A stretch of 64,000 bases of DNA from a bacterium (GCA_027483535.1 JAIXUN010000002.1:1116001-1180000); one strand, 5' to 3'. Shown: positions 18,084-27,532, counted from the first letter of the stretch. A program made the numbers and translations. Notes: generated by a model from the sequence alone, not told the origin.

Positions 18084-19330
18084 TTCTTTTTGCTCGCATC
18101 GATGACGGGTAGGTTTCCAACGGCGATGGCGGTGACGCTGAACTGAACCACGGGTTCAGACTCGATTTCCGCCGAGTTGGCAAACAGCAGTTTTACGTCT
18201 CGGAATCTCTTTTGTTCGGCTAGGGCCTTAACAAACCTGGCGACCGCTTCGGAATCCGTGGCAGTGCCGCGAACGCTGATCATCTTGCCTCGCTCAAGGA
18301 CAATTCCATTGAGCCAAGCCCCTTCCGGCGTGATTTGGGAAACGATCTTTGCAATGTCGCTGAGCCGCTGTGCGGGTTGGAACGCCCGATTCAGTTTTTC
18401 GGCTTGAGGGTTGAGCTTGTTCACTTCGGCTTCAACCAGCGTCTGAAGTTTCGTCATTCGACTCACTTCGGCGTTTGCCTTCTTCTGGGCTTGCTCAACC
18501 TTTGCGGTCTGGTCGTAAAACTCGTTTACAGCCAAAGCAAGGGTAACGGCGCCCGCTGCAAAAACCAAGAGTCCCATTCTCTGCCGTCGTTGACGTCCGC
18601 GCTCTTCCCGACCTTCACGAACCGCTGCGGGTTCTAGGTCGATCTTAGGGTCGGTAGAAACAGTGGTCGCGAGCGGAGCAATGGTTGTTGTCCCACTGCC
18701 CTCGATAACGCCAGTCGACGCAAAAACGGATGCCGGAGACTCTCCAAACAGCGCCTGGAGTCGGGCGACTTCGGATCCAACGCTGTGGTTCTCCCCCACG
18801 GCTCTCGACATGGTGAGCACGCCGTTCTGGATAACGTCCAGGCCATATCCGCCCGGAAGACGCTCCACCACGATCGCATTGAGCTGATTCCCGGTTGCCT
18901 CTTTAGCGAGAGACGCGGTTGGGGTCATGCAGGCGATCTCAAAGCCAAGCTCCTTCGATGACGCCAGTACGCTGTTCACCACCTCGTTTCGGGTGGCAAA
19001 AACGGTGACCATTCGACCTTCCGCACTGAGCTGATTGGTCCGCTCAAGGTCGTGCGAGAGTTCGGTCGGTGGAACAGGGAACAGGTCGCCGAGCTTTCCG
19101 CGAACGAGCACTGCAGTATCCCCTGCGCTTGCTTCCGGAAGGGCGATCGACCTCACAAAGGTTAACGATCGGCCCAACACCACGTGAATGGTTTTGCCGC
19201 GAAGCAAAGCAGGATCGAGTTCTTCGATGCTCCTTGCGGTGGTTCCCGTTGTTACTCCGGGTGCGAAGAACCTCACCGCGCCGCGATCGATTTCAAGAAT
19301 GCCTTCTATAGTTCGGTTGTTTTTCTTCAA
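18080..19330 (-). CDS. GspL-like (PilM-PilN fusion type) platform protein
   Basis: The N-terminal 240 residues look like the actin-like cytoplasmic domain of GspL/PilM (GILEIDRGAVRFF, HVVLGRSLTFVRSIALP). A membrane helix follows (LLVFAAGAVTLALAVNEF), then a coiled coil and a PilN-like periplasmic domain (LSDIAKIVSQITPEGAWLNGIVLERGKMISVRGTATDSEAVARFVKAL). The TTG at 19330 overlaps the gspK stop as TTGA and has GGAGG close upstream, which fixes the start even though the frame is open to 19372. The product is 416 residues. It would recruit the GspE ATPase to the membrane. Confidence 0.8.
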   Translation of the reverse strand: MKKNNRTIEGILEIDRGAVRFFAPGVTTGTTARSIEELDPALLRGKTIHVVLGRSLTFVRSIALPEASAGDTAVLVRGKLGDLFPVPPTELSHDLERTNQLSAEGRMVTVFATRNEVVNSVLASSKELGFEIACMTPTASLAKEATGNQLNAIVVERLPGGYGLDVIQNGVLTMSRAVGENHSVGSEVARLQALFGESPASVFASTGVIEGSGTTTIAPLATTVSTDPKIDLEPAAVREGREERGRQRRQRMGLLVFAAGAVTLALAVNEFYDQTAKVEQAQKKANAEVSRMTKLQTLVEAEVNKLNPQAEKLNRAFQPAQRLSDIAKIVSQITPEGAWLNGIVLERGKMISVRGTATDSEAVARFVKALAEQKRFRDVKLLFANSAEIESEPVVQFSVTAIAVGNLPVIDASKKK

Positions 19331-20607
19331 TCTCCCTCCTGGAGGATGATCTCGTTGCCGCCTTCGGTCCATCCCCAGCGAGCGGGCATGTCGGAAAAGG
19401 GTGGCTCTTGGACGGAAAGAATGCGCACTTGCCCTCCCTCGATTGAGGCGATGGCGACAAGCCGTACTCTGGCGGAACCCGCGTTCCCCTCGACGCGGAT
19501 TTGAAAGGTGTTGCTTAGGGTTGTAAAGCTGTCTAGGGTCGCCCGAATAAGGGCTTGGTCTGAGGAAACACTCAGAATGTCGCTTAGGAGCGCAAAGCCG
19601 CCTTGGGCTTGTCGGTCAACGATCTGCTGGGCAATTTCCGGAGTGACGTTTGGAATAGCGGAGATTGCATCGAGCGAGGCGGTGTTGATGTTCACCCGAC
19701 CCTCTTGGCGCTCGGTAGCGGAAATCGTTGCCCCGTCGATGATTGCGCGCAAGTTGGTCTGGTTTCCAAGAAGGCCCGGCACTTGCAATACGTCACTGAG
19801 ATTGGTGAACGCTTGGTTCGGACGATTGTTTCGTAGATCGAGAATCTGTTGGGCGATGTTTTGCGGGATAAGCAATCTATTTGCAATTGCCTGGGCAGTC
19901 ACCGCGCCTCCGTTGAGATTGATTCTTGCGTCCCCGCCCGGACCGTTGACGGAACTGAACGCATCGACCGTCAGGATAGAAGCTAACGGAAGATTGAGCT
20001 GAAGGGCAGCGCTGGAAACGGCCTGACCCGCTTGCCCCGAGTTCGCGGAAGGCGGGGGTCCGTAAAGCGTTGCCGGAGTGAAGCCGCGAACCAACAAAAG
20101 CTCATCCAAGCTTTGGAGTCGCCCGAGCCGGGCATTGTAGGGGTTCGTGAGACCGTTGTAGTAGGCGTCTTTTGCGCCCTGCGGTCGTTCGGTTACGGTT
20201 GCCTCTCTCCAATCCAATAGGGAGTCGATCTGCTCGAAACTGAGCCCGAGCGTTTGTAACTGTTCTTCCGTGAGGGCGTTGACGTCGAGGAACCCGCAGT
20301 TATCGACCACTTGGAGTCGGAAGGAAGACTTTGGAAGGCGGAAAATGTCTGAGCCGTTGTTGCCGAGCAGCGCCCATTCATCCTGGTTGGTCATCGTCTC
20401 GGGCGGGGTGTCGATGAGGAGTTGCAACTCGGCCATCGCTCGCTGAATCCCAGCCTCAGCGGCGAGTTTTGCTCGACGCTGTTCGAGTCCGCCAAGATCT
20501 TGTCGGACCGCTCCGCGCTGGTTGGCGGCAGCAATCGCAAGGAGGCTCACGACTGCAACCAGAATCGCGAGCGTAACGACGAAGACAACACCCCTATCCC
20601 TTCTCAT
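19327..20607 (-). CDS. gspK: Type II secretion minor pseudopilin GspK
   Basis: GspK caps the pseudopilus tip. The ATG at 20607 overlaps the gspJ stop as ATGA and gives MRRDRGVVFVVTLAILVAVV, a prepilin-like helix without the Glu at position 5, as is normal for GspK. The SAM-like helical insert typical of the family follows: DVNALTEEQLQTLGLSFEQIDSLLDWR and SLDELLLVRG. Near the C-terminus are repeated helix-hairpin-helix-like units (VNINTASLDAISAIPNVTPEIAQQIVDR), as in ComEA-like domains. The length is 426 residues. Confidence 0.9.
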   Translation of the reverse strand: MRRDRGVVFVVTLAILVAVVSLLAIAAANQRGAVRQDLGGLEQRRAKLAAEAGIQRAMAELQLLIDTPPETMTNQDEWALLGNNGSDIFRLPKSSFRLQVVDNCGFLDVNALTEEQLQTLGLSFEQIDSLLDWREATVTERPQGAKDAYYNGLTNPYNARLGRLQSLDELLLVRGFTPATLYGPPPSANSGQAGQAVSSAALQLNLPLASILTVDAFSSVNGPGGDARINLNGGAVTAQAIANRLLIPQNIAQQILDLRNNRPNQAFTNLSDVLQVPGLLGNQTNLRAIIDGATISATERQEGRVNINTASLDAISAIPNVTPEIAQQIVDRQAQGGFALLSDILSVSSDQALIRATLDSFTTLSNTFQIRVEGNAGSARVRLVAIASIEGGQVRILSVQEPPFSDMPARWGWTEGGNEIILQEGD

Positions 20608-21362
20608 TCGCCCGTTTCTCCTCCGGTGGTGAAAACAGGGTTCAGCGAGGAAACATCGGACGATCTCACCTTCACGGTGAGCACTCGGTCCTGGTCGTCC
20701 TGCTCTCGTCTGTAGGTCACTCGCACGGCTGCTGGGAGCCTGGGTTCTTGCTGAGACTGGGTGTTCCACTCGGTCTGCCAAGTCGAACCATCCCAAAACT
20801 CAAACGAGATCGAAGTGATGTCCGGATCGACCAAAGATTCCGTGCCACCTTGCGTGGGATCGCCATCCGGTGGGGTTTGTAGTCTTACAAACAGGCCCGT
20901 GTCGGTGGGTGCATCCGGGAAGGGAGTGAGCGAGAAGGAGACCTCGGTCATGCCGGTCTCGGGACCGTAGGTCGCGTTCATGGACTCGAAATCGAGGTCT
21001 TGGGCGAGAAGTTCGTACGGAAGCCGGGGTCGCATGGCGGTGAACACCAGGCTCGAACCGTCCGAGTTTAGCGACGCGGTGGTCTCGGTGGAAACCGCTC
21101 CGCCGATGAAATAGCTGTTTGCGTCGGTGTTGACCGTCGAAAGGTAGGCGTTCTCGATCCAAGATCGAAGCCTATTTTCGAACTCAATCCCTCGGCGCCG
21201 AGTATCGCGCGCCGCAGACTGTCTTTGCGGGTAGGAAAGGGCCGCCAAAAACGCGTTGGATGAGCTGACGATGAGCACCGCGAACAAAACCGCAACGATG
21301 ATCATCTCGATAAGCGTGATGCCTCGTGATCGTCGTCTCGTGGATCTTCTCTGACTTGTCAC
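20604..21362 (-). CDS. gspJ: Type II secretion minor pseudopilin GspJ
   Basis: This 252-residue protein opens with a basic leader and SRGITLIEMIIVAVLFAVLIV, the prepilin peptidase site (G before I) with Glu5. The rest is a beta-rich globular domain with PDGDPTQGGTESLVDPDITSISFEFWDGSTWQTEW, which fits GspJ. The GTG start at 21362 overlaps the gspI stop as GTGA. It would assemble with GspI, GspH and GspK at the pseudopilus tip. Confidence 0.85.
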   Translation of the reverse strand: MTSQRRSTRRRSRGITLIEMIIVAVLFAVLIVSSSNAFLAALSYPQRQSAARDTRRRGIEFENRLRSWIENAYLSTVNTDANSYFIGGAVSTETTASLNSDGSSLVFTAMRPRLPYELLAQDLDFESMNATYGPETGMTEVSFSLTPFPDAPTDTGLFVRLQTPPDGDPTQGGTESLVDPDITSISFEFWDGSTWQTEWNTQSQQEPRLPAAVRVTYRREQDDQDRVLTVKVRSSDVSSLNPVFTTGGETGE

Positions 21363-21772
21363 GGGGTGGCTGCTCCCGCGGTTCCGTCCCCTGGAGGAAC
21401 GAACTGCAACGTATTCAGTTCGTATTCGGGATCGTTGGTTCTTCCGCCTACTTTTCGAACGATGAGCCGGATCGCGTTTACGTTCTCCACGCCGCTAGGA
21501 TCAACAATCGTCTCCCATTCGTGCTCGGTATCGCCCTCTTCCGTAAAGTCGCCAGAATCGGAAACGTTGGCGGCTTCGGTCGCCATCAGTTCAGAGAGTT
21601 TGGATTCGGCCAGGCGAGCCATGACCTGCAGCTCTTGCATGCGCGATTCGGTTCGCCCAAGCGAGCCTTGAGCAGTGACAACCGCCGCAATTCCGACGCC
21701 GAGCAGAACCAGCGCGGCAAGCGCCTCTACCAAGGTAAAGCCCTTTCTCAACCGAGGTTTGATGTTCCTCAC
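21359..21772 (-). CDS. gspI: Type II secretion minor pseudopilin GspI
   Basis: The protein has the prepilin signature RKGFTLVEALAALVLLGVGI and the short length (137 residues) of GspI, with the family-like stretch RMQELQVMARLAESKLSELMA. The GTG at 21772 overlaps the gspH stop as GTGA and leaves a short basic leader. The frame is open upstream to 21817, but that would overlap gspH further and gives a longer leader than usual. Confidence 0.85.
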   Translation of the reverse strand: MRNIKPRLRKGFTLVEALAALVLLGVGIAAVVTAQGSLGRTESRMQELQVMARLAESKLSELMATEAANVSDSGDFTEEGDTEHEWETIVDPSGVENVNAIRLIVRKVGGRTNDPEYELNTLQFVPPGDGTAGAATP

Positions 21773-22440
21773 GGAGTCTGCGCCCCTTGTCGCTGTTCTA
21801 AATCGCCTGCGGCCCATCGATCTTGGGCCAGATCAGATTGACCTCTTACGAGTTGGATTCCACCTTGACGATCGATCACGAGAGTCCGATCGACGTCGCT
21901 TTCGCTGAGCTGGATGATCGCTCGTTGAGCCGAACCGTCCGAATAAAACTTGACAACGGTCTCACCCGTAATCGATTCCTCGTCTACCGTCGCCGATTGA
22001 ATCTTGATGCTTGCGGCAAGGGTTTTGGTCACCGTTGCCTGCTCGTCGTCTTCGGGTGTGTTTGCGGCCTCTTGAATGCCCGTTGACGAAAGTCCACTTG
22101 TGGTTGTGGGCGGTAAGGCAGGGAAGCGCTCTTCGTCCACGACTTCCGGTCGAACAATGACGGTCGAGTTGTTTTCGTCGATGACGAGCTCAAAGGTTCT
22201 GCCTGTTTGTCTCGCCTGACCCGAGCCTAATCTCGCCATGGCGATGAGATCCGAAAGACTGCGACGCGACTCCTGCGATTGCTGCATGGAGAGGAGCGAA
22301 GGAACGATGACAGCGGCGAGCATTGCCAGCACGGTCGTCACGACCATCATTTCGATCAACGTGAAGCCCCGGGCGCGCAGATTCCTGCCGCTCGGTTGAG
22401 CAGCAGAAATCGAGGCGCGGGGATTCACGAATTGGTCCAT
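21769..22440 (-). CDS. gspH: Type II secretion minor pseudopilin GspH
   Basis: A 25-residue leader precedes ARGFTLIEMMVVTTVLAMLAAVIVP, a canonical prepilin helix. The globular part has SLSDLIAMARLGSGQARQTGRTFELVIDENNSTVIVRP, like GspH/FimT proteins, and VVKFYSDGSAQ near the end. The length is 223 residues. It lies 22 bases after gspG and leads the run of overlapping minor pseudopilin genes. Confidence 0.85.
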   Translation of the reverse strand: MDQFVNPRASISAAQPSGRNLRARGFTLIEMMVVTTVLAMLAAVIVPSLLSMQQSQESRRSLSDLIAMARLGSGQARQTGRTFELVIDENNSTVIVRPEVVDEERFPALPPTTTSGLSSTGIQEAANTPEDDEQATVTKTLAASIKIQSATVDEESITGETVVKFYSDGSAQRAIIQLSESDVDRTLVIDRQGGIQLVRGQSDLAQDRWAAGDLEQRQGAQTP

Positions 22441-22462
22441 GTGGATCTATGCAGACGCGGGC

Positions 22463-22891
22463 TTACATATCGCCTTCGCCGATGTCGGCAGCGTCGCCTT
22501 CGCCACCCGGAGCACCGTCGGAGCCGTAGGACAAAAGCGAGAACGAGTCTCCTCCGCTTGCACCGGGGAACTCATAGGCGTACTCGTTGTTCCAAGGATC
22601 GGCGGGCAACTCCTTTTGAAGGTACGGTCCCTTCCATCCCTGAACGTCTGCGGGTGCGACTCGGAGAGCAGAGAGCCCTTCCTCGGTCGTCGGATAGCGG
22701 TCGCAGTCGATTCGGAACTGCTGAAGAAGGTTGCTCAGCGTGGCGATGTCAGAGGCAGCCTTGGCTTTCTTCGCTTCGCCCGTTCGGCCCACAACTCGGG
22801 GAACGATAAGCGCGGCGAGAACGGCAAGGATGAGGATCACCACGAGCAATTCGATAAGGGTGAAGCCTAGTTTTCTTTGTTTGCGTTGCAT
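22463..22891 (-). CDS. gspG: Type II secretion major pseudopilin GspG
   Basis: The ATG at 22891 yields [20 protein letters not shown], a textbook prepilin cleavage site. The body is the short GspG fold with DIATLSNLLQQFRIDCDRYPTTEEGLSAL, KGPYLQKELPADPWNNEYAYEFPG and SYGSDGAPGGEGDAADI, including the Asp residues that bind calcium in this family. At 142 residues the length is exact for GspG. A longer open frame continues to 23449, but that part lies antisense-like across gspF and is not real. Confidence 0.96.
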   Translation of the reverse strand: MQRKQRKLGFTLIELLVVILILAVLAALIVPRVVGRTGEAKKAKAASDIATLSNLLQQFRIDCDRYPTTEEGLSALRVAPADVQGWKGPYLQKELPADPWNNEYAYEFPGASGGDSFSLLSYGSDGAPGGEGDAADIGEGDM

Positions 22892-22902
22892 AGTGCTTTT
22901 TC

Positions 22903-24126
22903 CTATTTGACCAATTCTTGTGCTTGGAAAATCGGCAGAACGATGGAGAGAACGACGAATCCGACAAAGCCGCCCATGACGACCAGAATCGTTGGTTCGG
23001 CAATGGAGATGGCTCTTCGAAGAGCGGTATCGACTTCGAAGTCGAGCGAATTCGAGACTCGACCGAGCATTCGGGGGATATCGCCCGTTTCCTCGCCGAT
23101 CGCGACCATGTGGGTCAGAACCGGAGGGAACGCCCCGGTGTCGCGCATGGAATCGGCAATGCCCCGCCCTTCTCGAACCTCTTCTTGAACCTTGAGCGCG
23201 TTCTTCTTGAAGACCAAGTTTCCGGCGGCCGTACCAGCCAGTTGGAGTGCGTCTAGGATGGGAACACCGCCGTAAACGAGCGTTCCTAAAACCCGGGCGA
23301 ATCGCGAGATGGTCGATTTCTGGACGATCGGTCCGGCAATGGGAAGGCGCATCAGCATCGCGTCCCGCATCTCGGCTCCGGCAGGTGTCGCCACCCAAAG
23401 GCGGTAGAGCACGAAAGCTCCAACGATGCCCCCGACGACGATCATCCACTGCTGAGTGAGGAAGTCGGTGGTGGTGAGAAGAATCTGAGTCGTGACCGGA
23501 AGGTCCTTACCAAGGTCCTTGAAGACTCCGGACATGCGCGGCACAACGAAGGTGAGAAGAAAAATGACCACGCCGACCGAAGTCAGCGAGAGGATTCCGG
23601 GATAGATCAGGGCGGAGATCACTTGGCTTTTTCGAGCCACTTCCTTTTCAAGAACCTCGGCAAGCTTTTCAGCGACGTCTCCGAACTGACCGGACTGTTC
23701 ACCCGCTTTCAGCGTGGAGGTAAAGATCTCCGGGAAGAGTTTTGGATATTTCCCGAGAGCGTCGCTAACCTGCGCGCCGCCTTTCACATCTTCCAGAGCA
23801 GCCTCGGCGACCATCGTCAACGACTCGTTCTCCGATTGCTCGGCAACGACTTGTAAGGCGCGGTCGAGCGGAAGACCCGCGAGGGCGAGGTCGGCAAGAC
23901 GCCTTGTGAAAAGGGCTACGTCCGACTTGCTCGGTTTGCCTTTTCGCTTCTTTTCCACTCCGCCCTTTTGGGCGAAAGCGGCATTCCCTTTCTGGGCATG
24001 AATGTCCAGAACGAATCGCCCGTCCGATTCGAGCAGAACCTTCGCGGCTTCAATGGTTGCCGCCTCGGTGACGCCCGAAGTCTTACGACCGCTAGGATCG
24101 AGCAGGGTGTAGGCAAAGGTTGCCAA
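22903..24126 (-). CDS. gspF: Type II secretion inner-membrane platform protein GspF
   Basis: The 407-residue product has two GspF repeat domains (SDVALFTRRLADLALAGLPLDRAL and STISRFARVLGTLVYGGVPILDAL) and three membrane helices (near residues 170-195, 215-240 and 375-400). The conserved LKAGEQSGQFGDVAEKLAEVLEKE and VAIGEETGDIPRML motifs are present. It starts one base after the gspE stop and would form the polytopic base on which the pseudopilus is assembled. Confidence 0.95.
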   Translation of the reverse strand: MATFAYTLLDPSGRKTSGVTEAATIEAAKVLLESDGRFVLDIHAQKGNAAFAQKGGVEKKRKGKPSKSDVALFTRRLADLALAGLPLDRALQVVAEQSENESLTMVAEAALEDVKGGAQVSDALGKYPKLFPEIFTSTLKAGEQSGQFGDVAEKLAEVLEKEVARKSQVISALIYPGILSLTSVGVVIFLLTFVVPRMSGVFKDLGKDLPVTTQILLTTTDFLTQQWMIVVGGIVGAFVLYRLWVATPAGAEMRDAMLMRLPIAGPIVQKSTISRFARVLGTLVYGGVPILDALQLAGTAAGNLVFKKNALKVQEEVREGRGIADSMRDTGAFPPVLTHMVAIGEETGDIPRMLGRVSNSLDFEVDTALRRAISIAEPTILVVMGGFVGFVVLSIVLPIFQAQELVK

Positions 24127-25692
24127 TTAGAATTCCTCCCGCTGAATCACACGCAACACTTCTTGTGCGGTGGTTCGGCCCTCCATCACCGCTCGCTTAC
24201 CATCGCCGAGCAGGGTTCGCATTCCGAATTCGCGAACGGCGTAGCCTTTGAGTTCGTTACTGGAGGCGCGATCGACGACCATCTTCTTGATGTGATCGTC
24301 CACGACGAACAGTTCGTACACGCCCACCCGGCCCTTGAATCCGGAGCCTTGGCACTTCTCGCAACCCTTGCCCCGAAGGAACTTGGTGGTCTTTGCCTCT
24401 TCCTCGCTAAAGCCGATCGCCTGGATGTGCTCCCAGGCGGGTTCGTACTCCACGCGGCAGTTCGAACAGTTTCGTCGAATAAGTCGTTGGGCAACAACAC
24501 CAATCAGGGATGAAGCAACCAAGAACGGTTCAACGCCCATGTCGAGCAATCGAGTGATCGCACCGGGAGCGTCGTTCGTGTGTAGCGTCGAGAACACCAA
24601 GTGACCCGTAAGCGCCGCATGAATGGCGATTTCGGCCGTTTCATGGTCTCGGATTTCACCGACCATCACAACGTCGGGGTCTTGTCGAACGATACTTCTG
24701 AGTCCCGCCGCGAAGGTGAGTCCGATATTGGGTCGGACTTGAATCTGGCCGATGCCGGAGACCTGGTACTCCACCGGATCTTCAACGGTGAGAATGTTGG
24801 TGTGCGGCGACCAGATTTCTTGAAGGGATGCGTAAAGCGTGGTGGATTTACCCGCACCCGTAGGACCGGTTACCAGAACGATTCCGTATGGCTGCGAGAT
24901 GACGCGCCGGTATCGCTCTAAGAGGTCTGGTGCAAGACCTAACTCTTCAAGACCGAGCATCGCGGTGCCTTTGTCGAGGATCCGCATAACCGCCCGTTCG
25001 CCAAAGACGGTCGGGAGAATGGAAACCCGAACGTCGATCTGCCGACCTGCAATGGTGATCTTGATCCGGCCGTCTTGAGGAAGTCGCCGTTCGGCGATAT
25101 TCATTTCGCCCAGAATTTTCAAGCGCGAGATCAAAGCCGCGTGCATGCGCTTCGGTGGCCGAAGCATTTCGCCCAACATACCGTCGATTCGGTAGCGGAC
25201 CTTGACTTCTTTCTCATACGGCTCGATGTGAATGTCCGAGGCACCGTCTCGAACGGCTTGGGCGAACATGAGGTTGACCATCTGGACAACCGCCGTTTCC
25301 GAAGCCATTTTGGTGAGGTCGGCAAGGTCGGTGTTCTCGTTTACATCGGTGGTTTGCTCGGCATCTTGCGAACCGGGCAACTGACTCAGGATCCGCTCTA
25401 GGAAGACTTCTTCAATCTTCTCCCGCAGCATGGCGGGGTCCGCCATCATGGGGACGATGTCCATTTGAAGGAGGACTCCGAGGTCGTCGATAGCGGGCAG
25501 GGAAGAGACCGAACCGATGGCAACAACGAGCGAGTCGCCTTCTCGGCGCAGAGGGAGTACCTGATTCTTCAGGGCGTACTCACCAGGAACCAAGTTCGCC
25601 AACTCCGGATCGGGTTTTGACACCTCCAAATTCACGCTTTCATACAGCGGACTGTTCATTGAGGTGTCGCTATTCGCCGGAATCGAACTCAT
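24127..25692 (-). CDS. gspE: Type II secretion ATPase GspE
   Basis: GspE drives pseudopilus assembly from the cytoplasmic face. Seen are the N-terminal MshEN-like domain (VPGEYALKNQVLPLRREGDSLVVAI), Walker A GPTGAGKSTT, the Asp box, Walker B with VMVGEIRDHETAEIAIHAALTGH, the His box STLHTNDA and the CxxC..CxxC zinc site (CSNC and CEKC). The length is 521 residues. It is first in the operon, and the 385-base gap upstream must hold its promoter. Confidence 0.95.
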   Translation of the reverse strand: MSSIPANSDTSMNSPLYESVNLEVSKPDPELANLVPGEYALKNQVLPLRREGDSLVVAIGSVSSLPAIDDLGVLLQMDIVPMMADPAMLREKIEEVFLERILSQLPGSQDAEQTTDVNENTDLADLTKMASETAVVQMVNLMFAQAVRDGASDIHIEPYEKEVKVRYRIDGMLGEMLRPPKRMHAALISRLKILGEMNIAERRLPQDGRIKITIAGRQIDVRVSILPTVFGERAVMRILDKGTAMLGLEELGLAPDLLERYRRVISQPYGIVLVTGPTGAGKSTTLYASLQEIWSPHTNILTVEDPVEYQVSGIGQIQVRPNIGLTFAAGLRSIVRQDPDVVMVGEIRDHETAEIAIHAALTGHLVFSTLHTNDAPGAITRLLDMGVEPFLVASSLIGVVAQRLIRRNCSNCRVEYEPAWEHIQAIGFSEEEAKTTKFLRGKGCEKCQGSGFKGRVGVYELFVVDDHIKKMVVDRASSNELKGYAVREFGMRTLLGDGKRAVMEGRTTAQEVLRVIQREEF

Positions 25693-26077
25693 GGTTTCCT
25701 TTCAGTCTCTGATCTAACTTGAAAACGATTATCGAGTTGGATCGTCAGGACTAGACGGACAGAGTCGCTTAATGTTCGCTGCGCAATCGCAACTTACGTG
25801 CAGTTGAACGTCTCCGTGCTGGGAGTGCCTGTTCAAACGGCTTGAATGCTTCTTTGCCCCTCAATGAATGTTTACCGCTGAAGTCATTCTCTTCATGCGG
25901 ATTTCATTCAATATCCCCGCGAAAGGTTACGCAAAGGGCTCGCAGGTTGTTCCGTGAAACGTCGGGAGGCGAACCTGTTTTCACGGGGCACGGCGCCTCG
26001 TTGGTTCTTTATCGTTCAATCATGCAGGTCGGCGACGTTTAAGGCTCTGGAACCGGGTTCTGTCGGTCATAATTCGG
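25693..26077. other. Divergent intergenic region between gspE and pyrR
   Basis: No convincing gene is seen in these 385 bases; the short frames on either strand lack family features or good start signals. It should hold the gspE promoter (minus) and the pyrR promoter (plus). A CATAAT at 26068-26073 lies only about 10 bases before the pyrR GTG/ATG, which would make that mRNA almost leaderless. I saw no pyrimidine attenuator or PyrR-binding hairpin. Confidence 0.5.
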
Positions 26078-26611
26078 GTGACCATGGGAGCGGTCATTCT
26101 CGATTCAGGAGACATGCGCAGAACTCTAGGCCGAATGGCGCATGAGATTCTGGAAGATAACCAAGGAGCCAACGATCTTGTCGTTGTTGGCATCATGCGA
26201 AGGGGCTGGCCCATTGCCAAACGCCTTGCGTTTTTGATGACTCAAATTGAGGGGACGACGATTCCCTGCGGCAAACTCGACCCGCGCGCTTTTCGCGACG
26301 ATAAGCCCGCCATCACCGGCGACGATTCGGAGATTCCCTTCGAGCTCAGCGGGAAGCAGGTGATTTTGGTGGACGAGGTGATCTTCACGGGCCGCACTAC
26401 TAGAGCCGCTCTCGACGCTTTGATGCGCCACGGACGACCGTCGCAGGTGAAGCTCGCCGTGCTCGTGGATCGCGGACACCGGGAACTGCCGATTCAACCC
26501 AACTACTGCGGTCGAACCATTCCCACTGAAAAAAGCGATCGCATAATTGTTCGGGTGAACGAATACGATGGAGAGGATGCGGTGGTCCTCACCGCCGGAG
26601 AGGAAGCTTAA
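26078..26611 (+). CDS. pyrR: Bifunctional pyr operon regulator / uracil phosphoribosyltransferase PyrR
   Basis: PyrR senses UMP/UTP and in many bacteria binds pyr leader RNA to cause termination; it also has uracil phosphoribosyltransferase activity. The PRPP loop is VILVDEVIFTGRTTRAAL, with VVVGIMRRGWPIAKRLA and VLVDRGHRELPIQPNYCG also conserved. The length is 177 residues from the GTG at 26078; an ATG at 26084 is equally possible. It leads the pyrR-pyrB-pyrC operon, six bases before pyrB. Because the leader looks very short, classic attenuation of this operon itself is doubtful. Confidence 0.93.
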   Translation: MTMGAVILDSGDMRRTLGRMAHEILEDNQGANDLVVVGIMRRGWPIAKRLAFLMTQIEGTTIPCGKLDPRAFRDDKPAITGDDSEIPFELSGKQVILVDEVIFTGRTTRAALDALMRHGRPSQVKLAVLVDRGHRELPIQPNYCGRTIPTEKSDRIIVRVNEYDGEDAVVLTAGEEA

Positions 26612-26617
26612 GCCAAA

Positions 26618-27532
26618 ATGTCGAGAAACCTTATCGCCATAAGAACCCTTGAGAATGACGAGATCAATCATCTCATCTCGTTGGGGGCGGATTTTAAGAG
26701 TCGAATTCGAGCGGGCGAAGCGGTTCCTCGCCTCGATCGCAAAGTGATCGGGATGCTCTTTTTTGAGAACTCCACTCGGACCCGGGTGAGTTTTGAGCAG
26801 GCGGCGTTCTACCTTGGAATGCGCTCGTCGAATTTTTCGACCTCCTCGTCGAGCATGACGAAGGGTGAAACTCTCAAGGACACGATTTTGACGCTTCGGT
26901 ACGAGCGCCTAGACGGATTGGTCATGCGACACCGAGCATCCGGCGCACCTGTTCTTGCCGCCCGGCACTTCGGAGGTCCGGTTCTCAACGCGGGCGATGG
27001 TCAACACGAACATCCCACTCAGGCGCTTGCGGATGCCCTCACGATCATTGAATCGAAGGGCAAGATTGAAGGGCTCACCGTTGCGATTGTTGGCGACGTG
27101 GAGCACAGTCGAGTTGCTCGGTCCAACGCTTGGTTGCTGGATAAACTCGGCGCCGATGTGCGGTTGGTGGGTCCCAAAACCCTTATCCCGACTCGAACAG
27201 CCCGTCTCCCAGGCACCTTTTACTACGACCTTGAAGAGGGGATCGACCAAGCCGACGTGATCATCACCCTTCGACTCCAGAAGGAGCGAATGAAAGAAGG
27301 GATGGTTAGCTCGGCAGGGGAATACGCCTCGATGTATCAGGTCAACTCCGAATCACTCCGGTTCGCCAAGCGAGATTGCATCGTCATGCACCCGGGACCG
27401 ATCAACCGAGGCATTGAACTCGACGACTACACCGCAGATGGTTCTCACTCCGTGATCCATCACCAAATTGAGAACGGAGTCTTTGTGCGAATGGCTGCCA
27501 TCTACCACTGTTTCGGCGGAGGGGAAGCGTGA
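26618..27532 (+). CDS. pyrB: Aspartate carbamoyltransferase catalytic subunit
   Basis: PyrB joins carbamoyl phosphate and aspartate to make carbamoylaspartate. The carbamoyl-phosphate site FFENSTRTRVSFE (near residue 50), the 80s loop SSSSMTKGETLKDT, and HPTQALADALTI are all present, as are MHPGPINRGIEL and the PALA-site segment VIITLRLQKERM. The length is 304 residues. No regulatory pyrI follows. Its TGA overlaps the pyrC GTG. Confidence 0.97.
   Translation: MSRNLIAIRTLENDEINHLISLGADFKSRIRAGEAVPRLDRKVIGMLFFENSTRTRVSFEQAAFYLGMRSSNFSTSSSSMTKGETLKDTILTLRYERLDGLVMRHRASGAPVLAARHFGGPVLNAGDGQHEHPTQALADALTIIESKGKIEGLTVAIVGDVEHSRVARSNAWLLDKLGADVRLVGPKTLIPTRTARLPGTFYYDLEEGIDQADVIITLRLQKERMKEGMVSSAGEYASMYQVNSESLRFAKRDCIVMHPGPINRGIELDDYTADGSHSVIHHQIENGVFVRMAAIYHCFGGGEA

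Noticed and set aside
22463-23449. 328-residue frame including gspG
   Set aside because: Only the last 142 residues from the ATG at 22891 are GspG; the rest is gspF in a wrong frame, very rich in Arg.
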